From: UBA6623 sp965217195
GTDB taxonomy: Bacteria > Acidobacteriota > Terriglobia > Bryobacterales > UBA6623
NCBI GenBank assembly: GCA_965217195.1
Contig: CBDCHL010000004.1
Coordinates: 868,001-932,000 of the forward strand
Reading direction: 5' to 3'
Length of the DNA stretch: 64,000 bases
Shown: piece after piece, positions 8,628 through 16,683 of the stretch
How the letters are laid out: every line of letters starts with the position of its first letter
How positions within the stretch are numbered: position 1 is the first letter of the stretch
Position numbers and translations under genes: made by a program
Notes under the pieces: model-generated
What the model was told of the DNA's origin: nothing
The model's database searches: none
What the model saw: the letters and a program-made list of their open reading frames with translations, nothing else

Positions 8628-9428
8628 CTAGCGAAACCAGTTCTTGACCCAGTCGAGCGCCAAGCGAAAATTGGAATACTCGGCGCCTACACCGGACTGG
8701 TCGTTCAAGCCCCAGTGGTAGTCCTTGAAGCCGATACGGAGCTTGCGGTCTCCCAGCGCGGCCACGGTTTCCGAGGGCGCGTATTGGCGGACGAACCCTT
8801 CGAGTCCGCCTGGGTGCGTGGTGAAATCTTCCTCGTACCAGTCGAAGATTGCGCTGACTTCGGCATGCCCCTCGGCAGCGTCGAACTCATTTAACTCGGG
8901 ATCGGCCAACCAGCGGCGCGTATTGTCATCGAGTTGCTCGTCGACACGCTCGGCGTAATAGGCTTCCGCACGCAGCGGCGGGCAACTGCGAGCGGCGCAG
9001 ACGACCGCGGCGTGGATTCTGACGTCACCGGCATCGCGAAGTCGCGATTCGATTTCATCGAGTGATGTCTTCTCGCCGCCCACTGTATGACGGACCTCCT
9101 GGAAGGGGTTGGGCGTCGCCATGATGCTATCGGTGGGATAGTTTTGGACAATCCAACGCACGACCAGCGAGTTATAGGCGTTGATCAAGAGAGCCTTGCC
9201 TTCGGGGGTATTGGGATCGGGCGCAGGAGCTTGGGCAAGTTGTTCCGCGTAGGCGTCGAGGCGTTCTGCAGCTTCCTTTTTGAGACGAGCGTAATCGACA
9301 CGAGACTCCGCGTCCACATATTCAGCCAGCAGAGAGTCCCAGAGTTCGTGGTCGGGTTCGTCGAGTCGCGGCGTTGCAGGAACGGCAACGGCGACGAGGG
9401 TGGAGATCAAGAGTAGTCCGCGAAGCAT
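8628..9428 (-). CDS. DUF547 domain exported protein
   Basis: From the ATG at 9426-9428 the protein begins MLRGLLLISTLVAVAVPATP, a signal peptide. The mature part contains GKALLINAYNSLVVRWIV, IHAAVVCAARSCPPLRAEAY and FKDYHWGLND, the pattern of the DUF547 family. The catalytic-looking C and H residues resemble a papain-like fold, but the function of the family is unknown. The frame is open about 30 codons further upstream, but that part lacks any signal-like start. It stands alone between a GH88 gene and an orphan winged-helix gene on the same strand. Confidence 0.85.
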   Translation of the reverse strand: MLRGLLLISTLVAVAVPATPRLDEPDHELWDSLLAEYVDAESRVDYARLKKEAAERLDAYAEQLAQAPAPDPNTPEGKALLINAYNSLVVRWIVQNYPTDSIMATPNPFQEVRHTVGGEKTSLDEIESRLRDAGDVRIHAAVVCAARSCPPLRAEAYYAERVDEQLDDNTRRWLADPELNEFDAAEGHAEVSAIFDWYEEDFTTHPGGLEGFVRQYAPSETVAALGDRKLRIGFKDYHWGLNDQSGVGAEYSNFRLALDWVKNWFR

Positions 9429-9553
9429 GGAACGGTTGCGTCTTTCGGCGGACGGCACCGACTGATTACAGTCTAACCGGGGATTGCGAAGTGTCGGTTT
9501 GGCAGTGACGGCCTGCATGGAATGCCTTGTAGCCGAAACGCGGACGCCTGTTG

Positions 9554-9904
9554 CTATATTCCCACCGCGTAGGCCTTTCTAGCGCGAGAGGCCTCCTTGC
9601 GTGGGACGACGGGATCGAGTTGGGGCTTGGGTCGCGACCCTTCATTGCGTTGCAGGACGTATCCTTGCCTGACCACTGTGTGGATCAGAATGTCGCGCCT
9701 CCCTTGAAGCTTCTTGCGCAACCGGCTGACATGAACGTCGACCGTTCGGGTTCGCGCATTGTCACTGTATCCCCAGATCGTCTTGAGCAGATAAGCCCGC
9801 GAAAAGCAGCGGCCCGGGTTGTCTTCCAACAAACGCAGTAACTCTCTTTCCTTTTGCGTAAGCGACGGAGTTTCGTTCTGGGACCTTCTGCCGGTGTTCA
9901 TCAC
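9554..9904 (-). CDS. orphan OmpR/PhoB-type winged-helix DNA-binding protein without receiver
   Basis: A 116-residue protein made almost only of a Trans_reg_C domain: LTQKERELLRLLEDNPGRCF, RAYLLKTIWGY, RTVDVHVSRLRKKL and HTVVRQGYVL mark the recognition helix and wing. No response-regulator receiver precedes it and the next upstream bases encode no continuation, so it is either a stand-alone regulator or the remnant of a larger one. It ends with a basic tail. No histidine kinase is nearby. The neighbour upstream on the minus strand is the GT39 gene, 63 bases away. Confidence 0.82.
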   Translation of the reverse strand: MMNTGRRSQNETPSLTQKERELLRLLEDNPGRCFSRAYLLKTIWGYSDNARTRTVDVHVSRLRKKLQGRRDILIHTVVRQGYVLQRNEGSRPKPQLDPVVPRKEASRARKAYAVGI

Positions 9905-9967
9905 TTCGTACCCCCTGAAGCTGACGATTGCTTCCCATCTGTTGTTTCGCCGGACGCGGAGGCGAGG

Positions 9968-11506
9968 TTACGGACTATTTGGAGAGGATGGCGGGGCTTG
10001 GACAACCAGCCGCGCGGGGTCGCCGGTGACGCGATAAGGACGGGGTGTTTTGGCACAGGAAGGAAGTTGGTGGGCGCTGTAGAAATCGAGGCCATAAACC
10101 ACGTGGCGTCGTACGTCACCGATGCACGTTTCCGATTGACGAGGCTCAATGCTGTGCCACAGTGCGCGTGTGCCGGCCTCTCGATCGATGGCAGGGAAGG
10201 TGTTGATTTGGAGGAAGGTCAGGCTGATGACCGCGGTGACACCGAGCAGCACGACCGCCGCCGTGCGCTTCCCCGTGCCGGCCGTCCAGGCAATTGCGAC
10301 GGCCGCGACGACCGGCCCCACGACGCGGCCCCAAGCGATGTCCTCGGGCGGCCAGGCCGAAAACAGGCCCTGCGAAAGGGCACGGGGCAGCACCGCCTCC
10401 GCTACCGGCAACAGGGCCAACGATAGAGCTGCTGCCACGAGGGCGCCACGTCGTTGACGCGTGCCGCCGAGTTGCAGGGCGGCGAGGATTGCCAGTGGCG
10501 GGAACATCGGCAGGACGTATCCGGGCAGTTTGTTTGTCGAAACGGAGAACAACATAAACGTCGTCAAGCACCAGACGACCAGGAAACGCACTTTCGGGTC
10601 GCCGCGGAAAGCAGCGGGGGGTCGCGCAAAGGCCAGCGGCGTCCAGGGGAGACAGCCGAGGGCCAAGACCGGCACAAAGAACCAGAACGGCTGAACGTGC
10701 TGCAGAGAACTGTCAATGAATCGTTGAAAATGATGTCTCCAGACGAATTCCTCTAAGAACAACGCTCCGTTTTGGGCGTAGCAGAGCAGGTACCAAGGAG
10801 CGGCCACGACGACGAAAGGCAGCCATGCTTGGGGGCGCACCAGGTCGCGAGCCACGGAGCGGAACCTCCGATCACGGAAAACGGGGAGCAGCGCCGGCAC
10901 GGCGATGGCCGGTCCGACTAGTCCCTTGGCAAGAACGGAAACGCCTAGGAGCGCGCCGAACCAGGGCAGGGTCTGACGGGTCGTGGGGTCGGATTCTTCG
11001 ACCCATGGAAGGAGCACCAGCAAGGCGGCCGATAGGCTTGCCGCGAGCGCCAGATCGAATCCGCCGATCTGGCTGAAGGCCGACCAACCGACTGAAGTCC
11101 CCAAGATCAACACGGCGTATTCCGCTGTGGGCGAGCCGAAGTGCCTCCGGGTAAAGTGGTGGAAGAAGAAGAGAAAAGCGACGCTGATCAACGCTACCGG
11201 CAAGCGCGTTGCGCGGTCGCTGTCGCCCACCAGCTTCATCGATAAGGCGCCGAGCCAATAGAGCAGCGCGGGTTTCTCGAACCAGGGTTCACCGCCCAGC
11301 CGCGGAGTGACCCAATCACCCGATTCGGCCATTTCCCGGGCAATCGAGGCATAGCGCGGCTCGTCGGGACCGACCAGGCCTCGCTCGCCCATCGCATGGA
11401 AATAGAGCAGATAGGCCGCGGCGAGGACTGCGGCCACCAAGGCTGTCTTGCGAAAGAGCCTCAAGGAACTTCTCGACCGCGCCGGCTTCAGGACGGCGGT
11501 CTCCAA
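9968..11506 (-). CDS. GT39/ArnT-like integral membrane glycosyltransferase
   Basis: A 512-residue polytopic membrane protein. After an N-terminal helix it has GLVGPDEPRYASIAREM and GGEPWFEKPALLYWLGAL, the periplasmic catalytic loop of GT-C transferases of the PMT/ArnT (GT39/GT83) type; the acidic pair in GPDEPRY is the expected catalytic site. About eleven hydrophobic segments follow. Such enzymes move a sugar from a polyprenyl phosphate to lipid A, protein or another lipid. No aminoarabinose genes are adjacent, so the substrate is unknown. Confidence 0.9.
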   Translation of the reverse strand: METAVLKPARSRSSLRLFRKTALVAAVLAAAYLLYFHAMGERGLVGPDEPRYASIAREMAESGDWVTPRLGGEPWFEKPALLYWLGALSMKLVGDSDRATRLPVALISVAFLFFFHHFTRRHFGSPTAEYAVLILGTSVGWSAFSQIGGFDLALAASLSAALLVLLPWVEESDPTTRQTLPWFGALLGVSVLAKGLVGPAIAVPALLPVFRDRRFRSVARDLVRPQAWLPFVVVAAPWYLLCYAQNGALFLEEFVWRHHFQRFIDSSLQHVQPFWFFVPVLALGCLPWTPLAFARPPAAFRGDPKVRFLVVWCLTTFMLFSVSTNKLPGYVLPMFPPLAILAALQLGGTRQRRGALVAAALSLALLPVAEAVLPRALSQGLFSAWPPEDIAWGRVVGPVVAAVAIAWTAGTGKRTAAVVLLGVTAVISLTFLQINTFPAIDREAGTRALWHSIEPRQSETCIGDVRRHVVYGLDFYSAHQLPSCAKTPRPYRVTGDPARLVVQAPPSSPNSP

Positions 11507-11671
11507 ATTATTTCACAGAAGGCTGGGGAGCTAGGTTTCGGCCGGTCGGTCCAGGGTGTTCTCATTCGTTTGCCCTTTCCGTTCCCGGGGCTGCGGGGCT
11601 GCAAGAATGCGTAGGCCCCCTCCCGTCCGTGTACACAATTTAGAACGCAGATACAGAGCCCAGAGCGCAAG

Positions 11672-11780
11672 CGACGGGCCAAGGGCACATCGCTTCGAGT
11701 AGGAAGAGTGTGAAATGTGCTACAGTTCCAGCAGAAGCGGTGCCGAAGCACATTGTGGTTGCCTCGCCCTTGGCCCGTCG
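11672..11780. repeat. 15-base perfect inverted repeat in a gene-free gap
   Basis: CGACGGGCCAAGGGC (11672-11686) is perfectly complementary to GCCCTTGGCCCGTCG (11766-11780). The two arms enclose 79 bases without a plausible gene. The 320-base interval 11507-11826 holds nothing else recognisable. It may be a decayed small mobile element or a long hairpin at the 3' end of metF. Confidence 0.6.
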
Positions 11781-11826
11781 ACTCTGAGAATCGGTAGAAA
11801 AAGCTTTGGATCTGTTGGTCCAGGGT

Positions 11827-12747
11827 TCAGGAATCTCGGCCGAAAGTGAACGACATCTGATTGTCGTCGACCTCCTCGGGGAGAAGACCCTTGATCTCTT
11901 GATAAATAGCTCGGGTCGCGGTAGAGCGGTTGAGGGTGTAGAAATGCAGGCCCGCAACTCCGGCTTCGAGCAGCCCCGCGCATTGCTCGACGGCATGATG
12001 CGTCCCAAGCTGGCGCACGGCCTCTAGGTCGTCTTCCACAGCCTCCATCTTCGAGAGCAAATCGCTCGGGATGGTCGCGCCGCACATTCCCGTAAAGCGC
12101 TTGATCTGTTTGAGGCTGCGGATCGGCATGATGCCGGCAAGTATCGGAATCGTGATCCCGCGGGTGGCAGTGCTATCGCGGAAGCGCAGGAAGTCGTCGT
12201 TTGAGAAGAACAACTGGGTGATGAGGAAATCAACCCCGGCGTCGACCTTGCGCTGAAGGTTGTCGAGATCCGTAGCGGCGTCGGGGGCCTCGGGATGGGC
12301 TTCGGGGTAGCAGGCTCCGGCCAAGCAGAAAGAATACCGGGGCCGAATGAACTCGGTGAGTTCTGAAGCGTACGCAAATCCGCCCTCGTGCTTGACGAAT
12401 TGGTCCTCTCCCCGCGGAGGGTCACCCCGTAACGGCAAGACGTTTTCGATGCCGCCCGCTTCGAGCTCGTCGAGCACCCCTGCAATCTCCTCGCGGCCAG
12501 CCCCGACGCAAGTCAGGTGGGCCATCGCCTCGATGCCGATCTCGTGCTTGATTTTCTTGACGAGGTCGACAGTCTTGCGGCGGGTGCTGCCGCCGGCCCC
12601 GTAGGTTACCGAGACGTAGGAGGGTTCGAGCGGCTTCAATGAAGCGATCGTCTTGAATAGATCGTCGAAACCGGCGTCGTCTTTGGGCGGGAAGAACTCG
12701 AAGGAGACGGTTTGCCTTCCCGTGTCGAGTATGTCGATGATCTTCAC
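11827..12747 (-). CDS. metF: 5,10-methylenetetrahydrofolate reductase
   Basis: A 306-residue FAD-dependent TIM-barrel enzyme that reduces methylenetetrahydrofolate to methyl-tetrahydrofolate for methionine synthesis. Visible family features are VSFEFFPPKDD at the N-terminus (catalytic glutamate), SVTYGAGGSTRRKT, HLTCVGAGREEI, NVLPLRGDPPRG (FAD/folate binding), DFLITQLFFSNDDFLRF and GIMPIRSLKQIKRF. The length is standard. It starts 14 bases after the stop of the response regulator upstream on the same strand, so the two may share a transcript. No methionine riboswitch was seen. Confidence 0.96.
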   Translation of the reverse strand: MKIIDILDTGRQTVSFEFFPPKDDAGFDDLFKTIASLKPLEPSYVSVTYGAGGSTRRKTVDLVKKIKHEIGIEAMAHLTCVGAGREEIAGVLDELEAGGIENVLPLRGDPPRGEDQFVKHEGGFAYASELTEFIRPRYSFCLAGACYPEAHPEAPDAATDLDNLQRKVDAGVDFLITQLFFSNDDFLRFRDSTATRGITIPILAGIMPIRSLKQIKRFTGMCGATIPSDLLSKMEAVEDDLEAVRQLGTHHAVEQCAGLLEAGVAGLHFYTLNRSTATRAIYQEIKGLLPEEVDDNQMSFTFGRDS

Positions 12748-12761
12748 GGACGGCGCGGCGG

Positions 12762-13490
12762 CTAGCCCGGACGGATATTACGGTGGATGGCGTAGAGCGC
12801 CAGCTCCAGACGGTCCGAGACGCCGAGCTTGTCGAAGATGTTGTGCAGGTGGTTCTTTACCGTCTGCTCGCTGATGAACATCCGCTCCGCGATTTCCTTG
12901 TTCTTGAAACCCTGGGCGACCAGCGCTACGATCTCGCGTTCGCGATTGCTCAAGCGAGGTTTATCGCGCTCGCGCGGCCCCAAATCTCCGGGAGAGGCAA
13001 ACTGCCGCATGACGGCCGCGGTCGTCCTGGCGTCGAGCCAGATCTCGCCGCCGTGAACTTTGCGAATGCTCTTGATTAGCAGCTCGGTGGCAGTCTGCTT
13101 GAGCACGATCCCCGAAGTCCCGAACTTCATCGCCTGCACGTACTCACCTTCGTCATCGGAGGCGGTGAGAACGATGATCTTCGTTTTCAGTTTTTGCCCC
13201 TGAATGCGCTGCAGGGCGGACAGACCGTCGAGCCCGGGCATTTTCAAGTCGAGCAGCAGAACGTCAGGCTCGTGGTCGCGGACGAGGTCGAGCACCTCGG
13301 TTCCGTTCTTTGCCTCGGCGATGACCTCGAAATCCGGTTCCAGCGACAGTAGTTTTCGGAGCCCGTCGCGAAAAATCGTGTGACCGTCCGCGAGAGCGAT
13401 CTTGATCTTTTCGCTGCCGGTTTTGGCCTGTGCGTCCGCTGTGGTCTCGCTGCTGGTTTCAGCCTGGGGCATGATCGTGGATGCAGCCAT
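12762..13490 (-). CDS. NarL/FixJ-type response regulator
   Basis: 242 residues with a receiver domain (about 28-145) and a LuxR-type helix-turn-helix (about 178-238; LSNREREIVALVAQGFKNKEIAERMFISEQTV). The phospho-acceptor is D81 in LLLDLKMPGLDG, T109 and K131 complete the switch. The acidic pocket is unusual: the normal Asp-Asp pair is D35-G36 (LADGHTIFRDG), so Mg binding may be altered. A strong promoter lies upstream (13525-13553). No kinase is adjacent; metF follows after 14 bases. The 25-residue N-terminal extension is Ala/Thr rich and could be shorter if an internal start is used. Confidence 0.93.
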   Translation of the reverse strand: MAASTIMPQAETSSETTADAQAKTGSEKIKIALADGHTIFRDGLRKLLSLEPDFEVIAEAKNGTEVLDLVRDHEPDVLLLDLKMPGLDGLSALQRIQGQKLKTKIIVLTASDDEGEYVQAMKFGTSGIVLKQTATELLIKSIRKVHGGEIWLDARTTAAVMRQFASPGDLGPRERDKPRLSNREREIVALVAQGFKNKEIAERMFISEQTVKNHLHNIFDKLGVSDRLELALYAIHRNIRPG

Positions 13491-13524
13491 CCCCGAAAAC
13501 TGGGGGACAGACCCTTTCAGGGAT

Positions 13525-13553
13525 ATTGTATGGTCCTGTAAGTACTATGTCAA
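13525..13553 (-). promoter_or_regulatory. sigma70-type promoter for the response regulator-metF unit
   Basis: On the minus strand TTGACA (13553-13548) is followed by exactly 17 bases and then TACAAT (13530-13525), a near-consensus housekeeping promoter. Transcription would start around 13518, giving a leader of about 28 bases before the ATG at 13490. The leader contains GGGTCTGTCCCCC, which resembles the ends of the small inverted-repeat elements at 17361-17470. Confidence 0.75.
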
Positions 13554-13641
13554 CGGACCTACTTTGGTCATGATCCGAAAGTCATGTACGTCTTGGAGAA
13601 TTTCGGACGCCGTGAATCTCTTGCCGGAACGGCTCTTCGGC

Positions 13642-13671
13642 TCGGCAATTCGCTATTCGGCAATTCGCTAT
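13642..13671. repeat. perfect 15-base tandem duplication in the his promoter region
   Basis: TCGGCAATTCGCTAT occurs twice head to tail (13642-13656 and 13657-13671). The second copy ends inside the -10 box of the his leader, the first produces a weaker TATTCG box. The duplication may have created or tuned the promoter. Confidence 0.85.
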
Positions 13672-13674
13672 ACT
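13669..13674 (+). promoter_or_regulatory. -10 box (TATACT) of the histidine operon
   Basis: TATACT lies eight bases upstream of the ATG of the his leader peptide. A start point about seven bases downstream of the box would be at 13681-13682, so the leader peptide mRNA would have almost no 5' untranslated region. No good -35 element is seen 17 bases upstream. The assignment rests on position and hexamer only. Confidence 0.55.
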
Positions 13675-13682
13675 GTGAGCTT

Positions 13683-13736
13683 ATGCGGTTGGATCTGCAC
13701 CGTCGGCACGCGCATCACGCTCACCCTAGTGGGTGA
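13683..13736 (+). CDS. hisL: histidine operon leader peptide
   Basis: ATG (13683) to TGA (13734-13736) encodes 17 residues, MRLDLHRRHAHHAHPSG, with five histidines in nine residues (positions 6, 9, 11, 12, 14). It sits just upstream of an antiterminator/terminator arrangement and of hisI, the first gene of a histidine biosynthesis operon. In classical attenuation, lack of charged tRNA-His stalls the ribosome on these codons and lets the antiterminator form. No strong ribosome binding site precedes it; translation may be leaderless. TCACCC-TAGT-GGGTGA forms a small hairpin across its stop codon. Confidence 0.85.
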   Translation: MRLDLHRRHAHHAHPSG

Positions 13737-13740
13737 GTAG

Positions 13741-13800
13741 GCCGGTGGGGAAGTTCGCGAGACGTAAGCGAATCGCAGAGACGCATCGTAACCCGCCGGC
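13741..13800 (+). promoter_or_regulatory. his attenuator: antiterminator arms
   Basis: GCCGGTGGG (13741-13749) can pair with CCCGCCGGC (13792-13800) with one G-U pair; the second arm is also the 5' half of the terminator stem, so the two structures exclude each other. The first arm starts four bases after the leader stop codon, so a ribosome finishing the peptide would cover it and allow termination, while one stalled at the His codons would leave it free. Part of the leader (CACCGTCGGC, 13698-13707) can also pair with it. A five-base hairpin (13754-13772) sits between the arms. Confidence 0.75.
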
Positions 13801-13827
13801 GGAGGCCGAGCGGGTTTTTTGTTTTTT
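13790..13827 (+). terminator. intrinsic terminator of the his attenuator
   Basis: AACCCGC-CGGC (13790-13800), loop GGAG, GCCG-A-GCGGGTT (13805-13816) form an eleven-pair stem with one bulged A, directly followed by a T-rich tail (13815-13827, interrupted by one G). It lies 12 bases before the hisI start, with no gene in between, so its role must be conditional rather than end-of-operon. Confidence 0.88.
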
Positions 13828-13838
13828 GAGGTATGGAT

Positions 13839-14225
13839 ATGGCGGGTACCGACATGCACCTCGATTTCAAGAAATTTCACGGCTTGATTCCCGCTGTGAT
13901 TCAAGACGTTACCGACGGCGAAGTCTTGATGGTGGGATTCATGAACCAAGAGGCCTTCGACAAGACGGTCGAGACCGGCAAGGTGACGTTCTTTAGTCGA
14001 ACGCGCAACGAGCTGTGGACGAAAGGCGGAACCTCCGGGCACTACTTGAATGCCAAGGAAATCCGGGTCGATTGTGACGAAGACACCGTGGTAATCAAGG
14101 CGGAGGCTCTGGGTCCGGGCGTTTGCCATAATGGGTTCCGCACTTGCTTCTACCGGCGTTTTGAAGATGGTGGATGGAAGCAATGCGCCGAGCGCGCCTA
14201 CGACCCCGAGACGGTGTACAAGTAA
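13839..14225 (+). CDS. hisI: phosphoribosyl-AMP cyclohydrolase
   Basis: About 128 residues catalysing the third step of histidine synthesis. Family hallmarks are VLMVGFMNQEAFDKTVETG, FFSRTRNELWTKGGTSGH, the metal-binding DCDEDTVV and the cysteines in PGVCHNGFRTCFYR. It is the single-function form without the HisE pyrophosphohydrolase domain. Two ATGs are possible; 13839 is preferred since GAGG (13828-13831) is seven bases before it, while it nearly touches the ATG at 13833. First gene of the operon behind the attenuator; 120 bases separate it from hisD. Confidence 0.95.
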   Translation: MAGTDMHLDFKKFHGLIPAVIQDVTDGEVLMVGFMNQEAFDKTVETGKVTFFSRTRNELWTKGGTSGHYLNAKEIRVDCDEDTVVIKAEALGPGVCHNGFRTCFYRRFEDGGWKQCAERAYDPETVYK

Positions 14226-14345
14226 GACGACCGGGGTTGAGGCGGATCCCCGTGTGTTGCGTTTTCGGCCCTGATGATCCCGGTTCCGCCTTTCTGTCCG
14301 ACTTCGGTTCTATCGGGTTTTGTGACTTGAGTTCGCAGTGGTCCA

Positions 14346-15599
14346 ATGCTGAGCATTGTATCGAGTAAAGACAAAACCGCCGTCGAGCGGCTTTTCTCGC
14401 GACGCGCTGCACGTTTAGGGCGCGCCGAGGCGGTCGTGCGGCCGATTCTCGAAGGCGTCCGCAAGCGCGGCGACCGGGCTTTGCTCGGGTATGCGCGTCG
14501 GTTCGACGGCTTGCAGGCTAAATCGGTTCGTGTTCCAGCGGAGCGACTGGAAGCGGCACGGGATGCGCTTTCCCCGCAATTCGAGCGGGCTCTCGAGGTC
14601 GCGTCGCGGCAAATCCGCCGCTTTGCCCAGCGACAGATGCCGAAGTCGTGGAGCAAGAGTTTCGGCCCTGGTGTGACGCTGGGGCAAACCGTTAGGCCGC
14701 TCGATTCGGTGGCCGCCTATATCCCCGGGGGCCGTTACCCGCTGCCTTCGACTCTAATGATGACGGTGATCCCCGCGCAGACCGCCGGCGTCAAGAAGAT
14801 CTCGGTGGCTTCACCGGGACCGAGCCCGGAAACGCTCGGAACCGCCGGGCGTCTGGGCGTCGACAACTTTTTTCACATGGGCGGCGCACAAGCGGTTGCG
14901 GCTTTTGCTTTCGGGACGGAAACGGTTCCGCGCGCCGACCGCATTGTTGGACCCGGCAATATCTACGTCGCCGCGGCCAAGAAGCTCCTGGCGGGCGAAG
15001 TCGGCATTGATTTCGTGGCGGGGCCGACGGAAATTCTCGTGATCGCCGCTGACGGCGACCCCCGCCATATCGCCGCCGACATGCTGGCGCAGGCGGAGCA
15101 CGACGTCGACGCTGCTGCGATTCTGTTGACGACATCAAAACGTTTGGCCGGGAAGGTCCAAACCGAGATCGCCCGGCAGTTGGAGACGCTTTCAACACGC
15201 AAAGTCGCCGCCAAGGCGGTCGCCCGAAACAGCGCTGCGGTTGTTACCCGCTCGCTTGCCGAAGCCGTTGAGATTTCGAACCGCTTTGCTCCAGAGCACT
15301 TGGCGCTATATGAGGAAACCCTGCTCGACAAGGTAGAAAATGCCGGCAGCGTTTTCCTCGGGCCATGGAGCCCCGAAGCGGCGGGCGACTACGCGTCAGG
15401 GCCGAATCACGTTCTACCGACTGGCGGCGCGGCGGCCTTGCGCGGTGGGCTTTCCGTGCTGGACTTCGTCAAGGTGATTGCAGTGCAGAAATTGGAGCCC
15501 GAGGGACTGCGGCGGCTCGCTCCGGCGATTGTGACGCTGGCGCGGGCCGAGGGACTGGAAGCGCACGCACGGTCGATCGAGGCGCGGCTCGATAACTAG
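14346..15599 (+). CDS. hisD: histidinol dehydrogenase
   Basis: 417 residues, slightly under the usual 430. It oxidises histidinol to histidine in two NAD-dependent steps and binds zinc. Typical segments are YIPGGRYPLPSTLMMTVIPAQTAGV, RIVGPGNIYVAAAKKLL, GPTEILVIAADGDPRHIAADMLAQAEHD (zinc and catalytic Glu-His) and GNxxFAPEHL-like SNRFAPEHLALY, followed by YASGPNHVLPTGGAA. No strong ribosome binding site precedes the ATG at 14346. It is followed by hisC after seven bases. Confidence 0.97.
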   Translation: MLSIVSSKDKTAVERLFSRRAARLGRAEAVVRPILEGVRKRGDRALLGYARRFDGLQAKSVRVPAERLEAARDALSPQFERALEVASRQIRRFAQRQMPKSWSKSFGPGVTLGQTVRPLDSVAAYIPGGRYPLPSTLMMTVIPAQTAGVKKISVASPGPSPETLGTAGRLGVDNFFHMGGAQAVAAFAFGTETVPRADRIVGPGNIYVAAAKKLLAGEVGIDFVAGPTEILVIAADGDPRHIAADMLAQAEHDVDAAAILLTTSKRLAGKVQTEIARQLETLSTRKVAAKAVARNSAAVVTRSLAEAVEISNRFAPEHLALYEETLLDKVENAGSVFLGPWSPEAAGDYASGPNHVLPTGGAAALRGGLSVLDFVKVIAVQKLEPEGLRRLAPAIVTLARAEGLEAHARSIEARLDN

Positions 15600-15606
15600 A
15601 AGGAAG

Positions 15607-16683
15607 ATGGCGAAACAAGCAAAAACGGTATTCCCGCGGGCTAGGCCGGCCATCCGCCGCATGGCGCCCTATCGTCCGCCGACCGACGGGCGCGTGGGCA
15701 AGCTGCGGCTCGACTTCAACGAAAACACGATCGGCTGCTCTCCCCGCGTGGTCGAGGTGCTGCGCAAGACGGCCACGCAGCAGTTTCTTGCCGTTTATCC
15801 GGAATATCAGGCGTCCCGCGAGAAGATCACGCCGTTTTTCGGGGTGGATGCGGACCAGGTGACTTTCGCTGACGGCACGGACGAGGCGATTCAGCTGCTC
15901 GTCCATACCTATGTTGATGCGGGAGAGGAAGTGCTGATCCCCTGGCCGACTTTCCCAATCTTTAGGGTGGCGGCGGATTCCGTCGGGGCGAAGATCAGGC
16001 TGATTCGTTACCCGAAAGCGACGCTGAAGTTTCCGCTCGGGAGATTATTGCGGGCGGCCGGCGCAGAAACGCGGCTGATTCTGATCGCCAATCCCAACAA
16101 CCCCACCGGAAGCGCGATCGGCCTCGCCGAGATTGAGGCGATCCTTCAGGCGGCGCCACGGGCAGCGGTGTTGATCGACGAAGCCTACTTTGAGTTCTAC
16201 GGAATCACTGCGCTCGACCTGATGACGCAGTACCCGAATCTTTTCGTCAGCCGTACGTTCTCGAAAGTCTACGGAATGGCCGGGTTGCGCATCGGCTGCT
16301 TGTTTTCCCAGGCCGAGAACATCGCCATGCTGCGGAAGTTTCAGTCGCCCTACAGCGTGAACTCCCTGGCCGTGGCCTGTGCGCTGGAAGCGGTGAAAGA
16401 CCAGGACTACATTCGAAATTACGTCGACGAGGTCCTCGAAGCGCGCGAGATACTGTGCCGGGGACTGGACGCTTTGGGTCTTCCTTACTACCCAACCCAT
16501 GCCAACTTTGTCTTAGTGCGCTTCGGCGACAGGACCAAGAAAATCCACGAGGGTTTGCGTCAGCGAGGCGTTCTCGTCCGGGATCGCAGTCACGAGATCC
16601 CCGGCACGATTCGCATTACGGCGGGTACCAAGCGGCAGGTCCGCCGAATGTTCAAAGTCTTAGCGCAGGTGATGAGCAAGTGA
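15607..16683 (+). CDS. hisC: histidinol-phosphate aminotransferase
   Basis: 358-residue fold-type I PLP enzyme that converts imidazole acetol phosphate to histidinol phosphate with glutamate. Visible are LDFNENTIGCSP at the N-terminus, YPEYQASREKI, FADGTDEAIQLL, the NPNNPTGSAIG loop, the DEAYFEFYG motif and the PLP lysine in SRTFSKVYGMAGLRIG; RITAGT contains the substrate arginine. AAGGAAG ends three bases before the ATG. Its stop overlaps the GTG of the next gene by four bases (GTGA), so translation is probably coupled. Confidence 0.95.
   Translation: MAKQAKTVFPRARPAIRRMAPYRPPTDGRVGKLRLDFNENTIGCSPRVVEVLRKTATQQFLAVYPEYQASREKITPFFGVDADQVTFADGTDEAIQLLVHTYVDAGEEVLIPWPTFPIFRVAADSVGAKIRLIRYPKATLKFPLGRLLRAAGAETRLILIANPNNPTGSAIGLAEIEAILQAAPRAAVLIDEAYFEFYGITALDLMTQYPNLFVSRTFSKVYGMAGLRIGCLFSQAENIAMLRKFQSPYSVNSLAVACALEAVKDQDYIRNYVDEVLEAREILCRGLDALGLPYYPTHANFVLVRFGDRTKKIHEGLRQRGVLVRDRSHEIPGTIRITAGTKRQVRRMFKVLAQVMSK

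Noticed and set aside
16455..16679. Longer N-terminus for the HAD gene inside hisC
   Set aside because: The GTG overlapping the hisC stop begins exactly at the HAD core; the upstream residues are out-of-frame hisC sequence.
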